Part shown: positions 58,928 through 64,000 of the stretch, piece by piece
Layout of the letters: each line of letters begins with the position of its first letter
How positions within the stretch are numbered: position 1 is the stretch's first letter
Notes under the pieces: generated by a model
Told to the model about the DNA's origin: nothing
Databases searched by the model: none
The model's input: only the letters and a program-made list of their open reading frames with translations
Position numbers and translations under genes: made by a program
Assembly: GCA_035578155.1 (NCBI GenBank)
Contig: JAPWDM010000005.1
Coordinates: 46,030,954-46,094,953, forward strand
Length of the DNA stretch: 64,000 nucleotides
Direction of reading: 5' to 3'
Source of the DNA: Brachynemurus nebulosus
Taxonomy: Eukaryota; Arthropoda; Insecta; Neuroptera; Myrmeleontidae

Positions 58928-59645
58928 TAGCCAACATCAAAGGGTGTAATTAGCATAAATCTTAAGTTCATAGTGATGAAAACAGAGATTTAAATACAGT
59001 GTAAACTCCATATAACGAAATTGAAGGGACCGAGTATTTTATTACGTTATAAAGAGTTTTCGTTATATGGAGAGTAAAAGAAAACAATATAATTTTACGA
59101 ATACAACTTACGAATTTAGTAAGTGGTTTTAATTTTGACTGAATTAGATGACACTTTTTCGTGTCAATACATAAACTCTTTCTTTTACTCGCCATGTTTA
59201 CAGATAAAAAGTTTGAATGAAACTAAGAATATGATAACGTAAAGACAGCAATAAGACAATAGTACCGAAGTACAGTAGGTAAAAACATGTACTAGGCAAT
59301 TAGAATTACAACAAACAAATAAACAGATTTATAAAAATCCCTTTGTGCGTACGAAATATTTACTCTGTATCACTATTGTGTTTGAAGGTCAGTGAAATAA
59401 AATTTTATTGGGGTTCAGATAATAACGTATTTTTCGCTATTGAGAGTGGCTGTTACGTTATAAAGAATGTTTCAATATATGGATGATAATGTAAACCAAA
59501 TAAACCTTAGCAATTTCTACGTTTTAAGGAGTTTTTCGTTAAATGGAAGTTCGCTATATAGAGTTTACACTGTACATTTTTTTTTGTATGTCCAAAAGTT
59601 GGGAGTTTTCAGATACGAGGTTAAGACAGAAACGTAGCGATATTA
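58926..59645 (-). repeat. TA-linked repeat copy 4, split by a pogo-type insertion
   Basis: 58941-58995 and 59573-59642 are together the inverse of about 28225-28335. Markers are GCATAAATCTTAAGTTCAT, GAGATTTAAATA, TATGTCCAAAAGTTGGGAG and AGACAGAAACGTAGCGATAT. The last marker is shared with the arms of the 58.1-58.8-kb foldback element. Confidence 0.75.
58997..59572. mobile_element. pogo/Tigger-type MITE, 576 bp
   Basis: Left end CAGTGTAAACTCCATATAAC; right end, inverted, CAGTGTAAACTCTATATAGC. TA is duplicated at 58995-58996 and 59573-59574. The CAGT.AAAC.TC...ATA.CGA terminus is characteristic of pogo/Tigger elements. Internal sub-repeats (CGTTATA) are present; no coding. Confidence 0.85.
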
Positions 59646-59649
59646 AAAA

Positions 59650-60368
59650 TAACATCAAAAGATATGATGTGAATATTATGCTCTTTAATATTATCCAAAA
59701 ATAAAAAGAACGGCCTTAAAATGCTCTAGTGGATAGGGACAGTCAAATTTTGAATGAATGACCATGAATGAATGTACCTATGACGTTATATAGGTAAAAA
59801 TTTTGTTTTTTAGGAGTAATTTAATATCTGCGTGTCCCACCCTTACTTCAGGAATATAAGACAACTATGTGTGCGTATGAAAAAGGAACCCATGAACTGT
59901 TTATTATTTACTGACTTCGTTGTTATCAGGAGAACTTTCTCAACAAACATCAAGTTCGCTTCCGAATCTACGAACCATAATAGCGAAAGCATTGTAATCA
60001 CTTTTATAAGGTGGAAAAATTTTTTCTCTAAAATCAAAATTTTCCACTCAGTTTTTTAGTTTCAGAGCTTCCGAATTTCCCAATTTCAGTTCCATATCGG
60101 TAATGACAACGACTGAATTTTCTCGGTGGGTGTTTCGGAACTATCGTATAACAGATACATTCCGACAGCTGTGTGATAAATGTAATCGAGTTTAACGTTA
60201 TTTAATTTTTACATAAAAGTTTAGCGATTTCGTTATTGGACATTTCCGAGGCAATAAAAACTACCACAAAACCTCTTTGTCACGGTGAACAGTATTTTTT
60301 CAGAATGTTGATCTTCGTTGGTATCAGAAAAGGAAATTTTAGTAACGAAAAATATCAATAGTTTAAAT
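59650..60368. other. Gene-free sequence
   Basis: Overlapping short open frames on both strands at 59.83-60.06 kb have no recognisable content. Confidence 0.4.
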
Positions 60369-60783
60369 CAGCGGTTCTCAACCCGCCCCCCCCGGGGGGG
60401 GGGACAATTCTAGGGGAGGCGTCAACAAATTTAAAAAAATTAAATAAGTTTATAGTTTTTGAAACAGTTGTTTTTGCATGTATATTTACAACAAAAATTA
60501 CATGTATATTTACTTACAAAAATTTGAGTTTGATGCTGGACACAATCACACAATCATTGAAATTTCTTTATAGCTATTAACTCAATAAAATGTAAGTGAG
60601 CGTCCGGCCAGGCGTGAGAAACTAGTTGACTTGTGATTTTTTCGATAATTTGTGTAATAAAAATTTGTATTTGAAGAAATATAATTTTATATTCCTTACC
60701 AGAGTATGTCTAGCCTAAATTCAAAGTCATTTTACACCAAAGTATAAAAGGGGGCTCAGAGTCTGAAAGGTTGAGAACCCCTG
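60369..60783 (-). mobile_element. hAT-type nonautonomous element, 415 bp, copy 2
   Basis: Left end CAGCGGTTCTCAACC; right end GGTTGAGAACCCCTG. The 8-bp duplication GTTTAAAT is exact at 60361-60368 and 60784-60791. It is the inverse of 29132-29603. A C8G10-type palindrome sits just inside the left end. Confidence 0.92.
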
Positions 60784-60791
60784 GTTTAAAT

Positions 60792-61099
60792 TACGTAATT
60801 ATAAATTACGTAATTTACGTAAAAACTTTATAAAATTGTTATTAGAGCGCTCAACTATATAAAAAACTGTCTCTCATACATTAGTTTCGCGACTCGTCGC
60901 TAGGGAATCTTACCATTGCCAAAAATTATAAGCAAGAATATTACTTACTCGGACTTCAATAATGGATTCTTTTTTGGAAACCCCATAATTGTTAATTATG
61001 CACTGATGACGTATGACGTGGAATTCTTATTTTTGCAGAAATAAAAAGGACCCTTGAGCTACCTTCAAATTTTATGTCTATTGACAACTATAACTTGAC

Positions 61100-61191
<92 letters not shown>

Positions 61192-62360
61192 CGATAAAGA
61201 TACTAATGAGACAAATTTTTTACAATAAACACATAATTAATATTCTGTAAACGTTTTGATATTTAAGTATCTCAATTGCGGCAGACTATTTAATCAACAA
61301 TTCAACATCTAACAAGTTGATTTAATTTTTACCGTTAAAAGAAACAACACGTCTTAGGTAATGGTGGCAACAATACCTAGCTATTAAAAACACTTTTTTT
61401 TCAAAAAGACAAAAAATTTACATGGTTGAAAGTGATATGTACATATACAAGACCGTGTTTTAGAATAAACAACGTGTTAGATTTTGTAACTTGAAAATTA
61501 AAATCCCATTAAAATTAATTTACGGTAAAACCCGTACTCTAAAAATCGAAATCCTTTTTGCACTTTAAAGTTTCAATGGTCAAGTTTCAACAATTAACTA
61601 TTTCTGCGACTGAATTACTTAGCTCGACTCTGACTCTTCCTCCTCCCACTTAATCCAGCGTAGCTTTTTACGTACCCCCCTCCCATTTTCGACCTACTAA
61701 TCTACGTATTTTAAGGGCGCTACCTACCAAGCCTGATCTCGCTCCGATAAAATATTCTCTGACATAATGTACTGGTATTGGATTGCGATAGGAGCAGTAC
61801 ATACTTGAACTACAGCGATGTAGGGATGTGAAAAAATAATCGATTTTTATATTAATCGATTATGTTTTTCTTAAAAACGATTTTTAATAATCGATTCGGT
61901 AAATAATAACAATCGATTTTTAATAAATCGATTATATAAATTACACTCTATTATTTCCTTATTATTTAAGGTGAAAGCTGAAAGGAAAACTTGGTTTGTT
62001 TTTATGTTCCGAACTACCTTCGTGTAGTTTCGGAACATTATAAGATTGGTGAGTAACCGAAAATTTGAGAGAAGTGGTAAATCAGAGAACAAATGGTAAA
62101 TAATAATAGAGTTTTACATTCATATATTGAATATACGCAAGAGGACTATGTATTGTATGTATTTCATGTACCTGTGAATTCTATGGTTTGGTGGCCAATG
62201 CACTATCAAGTTTACTTGATTGTACACAAAATTGCAATAAAAAAAAAAAATTTCTCTTTCTATTTCTATTTTATAGAAGCGTGTATATATTTATCTCTTT
62301 CTTTCGCTGTTTTTTCTTAAAATTATTAATAATGGAACAGATTCTAAAAATTGTTATCTT
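60792..62360. other. Gene-free sequence with (TA)n at 61105-61189
   Basis: Besides the 85-bp TA microsatellite, 61838-61940 has repeated ATCGATTTTTA/TAATCGATT motifs. 61620-61760 is C-rich but not coding. Confidence 0.5.
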
Positions 62361-62540
62361 TGTCTAATAACTTATTTTAATACACAGAGAGCCATCTTTA
62401 CGTATTTGTGATAATTACCGACCAGTCCATATAATTCATAGAAAACTTGTCTAATAACTTATTTTAATACACAGAGAGCCATCTTTACGTATTTGTGATA
62501 ATTACATACTTGCCGACCAGTCTACATAATTCATAGAAAA
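62361..62540 (+). repeat. 87-bp tandem duplication
   Basis: TGTCTAATAACTTATTTTAA starts both units (62361, 62448). The second carries a 7-bp insertion (ATACTTG) and few other differences, so the duplication is recent. Confidence 0.9.
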
Positions 62541-64000
62541 AATTATATACATATAGAATCCTATCAAAAATAGGGCCATATTTAGAGATGTGCACTGGTC
62601 TCGTGACGAGTAATTTTACCCACTTTTGACCGTCACAAAACGGTTTTGTGACCGATATAGTTATGACAAGACTGTCACAATTACCGCCATCTGGGAGAAT
62701 ACATTTAAATTAATGAATATTTTAGCGGGAAATTTGCATGCTTTAGCGGGAAATTACTGTAACATAGTGTCATTCGTCTTATGTTTATTTACTGTATATT
62801 GTGTTCATGAACATGTAATAAATCGAAATACTATTTCATTTTTTAATAAATAAATAAAAATATTTTATGATCTCAAAAATATCTAAAAATGAATAAAAAG
62901 ATCTTCGTTTTATTATAATATATATGTTATAATGTAAATCATATATTTAAGATATTGAAATAATAATTAGCCAAATTCTTTTTACAAACTATTATATTTT
63001 TCAAAAAAAAAATCCGGTAAGTACATGCACTTAACCCATTATATCCCGCTCCTATTTCTACCGATCAGATTTTGATGAAATTTCACGTAAATATCTAGAA
63101 TGGGATTATAAAGTAAATCCCTAAAGATGATCCTTGTATCCTTCCCAGGATAAGAGTAAAGGCCCGTATTATATATAATATTCAGGGTCGTAGTGTATAT
63201 AAAAAGTTAGGCGGGAAATTTGAAATAAATTTGTCAGAAGTAAAGTAAATAAGGTTGTACATGATAAAACGAAATAAAAGGGGTAAATAATCTTTTCTTA
63301 TAAATTTTTTATTATTCTGGATTTTTTTAAACTAATATTAATGCAACGTAAGTATTTATATTAATTAAAAATAAATAGTTGTGTTTTCCAAATACCATGT
63401 CATTTGTGTTAAGAAAATATAATTTTCACAGTGTTCAGAGCAATTTTCATATTTAATCTCTTCCAAATATTATAAGCTCATTTTCGTACTTACGTTTAGC
63501 TTGCAAAAACTCATGAAAAAAAAATATATTTATTAAACTGGTATTTTAAATATGGCGCGCATATACAAAACATATCAAAATCGCGGGAATAATTTTAAAC
63601 ATTTTTTTCTTCTTTAACTAATTAAATTCATATTTAATTATCCTTTTCTCTCATTAACGAATTATTGATATTACGTAACATGTGCGTATTGTAAAAAATG
63701 ATTCATGTTAACTTTATTTTCTGCTTATTTTATTAATTTATTATTACTTATTTATTTTTATTAGTTATTTATTATTGTTATTATCAAATTATTATATTTA
63801 TATGCTATACATAGATGCTATATCATGGAAGGTCAAAGGTTAGTAATATTAGTAAAATATATGTGTTTGATAAGATTGTAAATAAAGCAATTTTTTTCAC
63901 ATTGTAACAATTGTAATAATTACATATATTATGATAAGTATGATAACAATTAGAATCGATTATAATTATTCCGAAGTGTTATATTTCTAATAAATTAATA
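62541..64000. other. Gene-free AT-rich sequence
   Basis: 63060-63160 has CGATCAGATTTTGATGAAAT and TTCCCAGGATAAG, weakly like the foldback-element unit. Nothing else is supportable up to the window end. Confidence 0.4.

Overview
The window is AT-rich eukaryotic nuclear DNA, most likely from an insect. Signs of this are a secreted-protein gene with a pyrimidine-tract 3' splice site, a GPI-anchored Ly6 gene split over three exons, long (TA)n microsatellites, an intact Ty3/gypsy retrotransposon, and many short nonautonomous DNA transposons of hAT, pogo/mariner and PIF/Harbinger type. I cannot assign a species. There are no operons, CRISPR arrays or prokaryotic signals. The window is gene-poor and repeat-dominated; inverted-repeat elements and their fragments recur every few kilobases.

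Layout. 1-11 kb: repeat fragments, a 120-bp tandem array and a ~1-kb terminal-inverted-repeat (TIR) element. 11.4-12.2 kb (minus): a proline-rich secreted protein gene, perhaps with a tiny first exon near 16.8 kb. 12.6-18.3 kb: repeats, including a Helitron-like end. 18.3-22.8 kb: a complete LTR retrotransposon with identical 168-bp LTRs, a 5-bp target duplication and one open 1308-residue gag-pol frame. 23.7-25.8 kb: a decayed multi-exon SAM-domain gene whose first intron carries a 624-bp inverted-repeat element. 25.9-27.5 kb: a cluster of a ~310-bp element. 27.5-35.9 kb: hAT, PIF/Harbinger-like and hairpin elements plus a tRNA-like pseudogene. 38-47 kb: small mobile elements, a nested transposon pair and a 2.2-kb foldback element. 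47-55 kb: more TIR elements and a possible terminal exon on the minus strand. 56.2-58.0 kb (plus): the Ly6/uPAR gene. 58.1-60.8 kb: overlapping inverted repeats, a pogo-type and a hAT element. 60.8-64 kb: low-complexity DNA with a short tandem duplication.

Only two host genes can be supported: the secreted protein at 11.4 kb and the Ly6 protein at 56.2 kb. Two further single exons are offered tentatively. The retrotransposon is the only element with apparently complete coding capacity. The small transposons are noncoding and depend on enzymes encoded elsewhere. Several can be delimited to the base from target-site duplications, and two have related empty sites inside this same window. All alignments were done by eye, so identities and copy boundaries are approximate unless exact coordinates are given.
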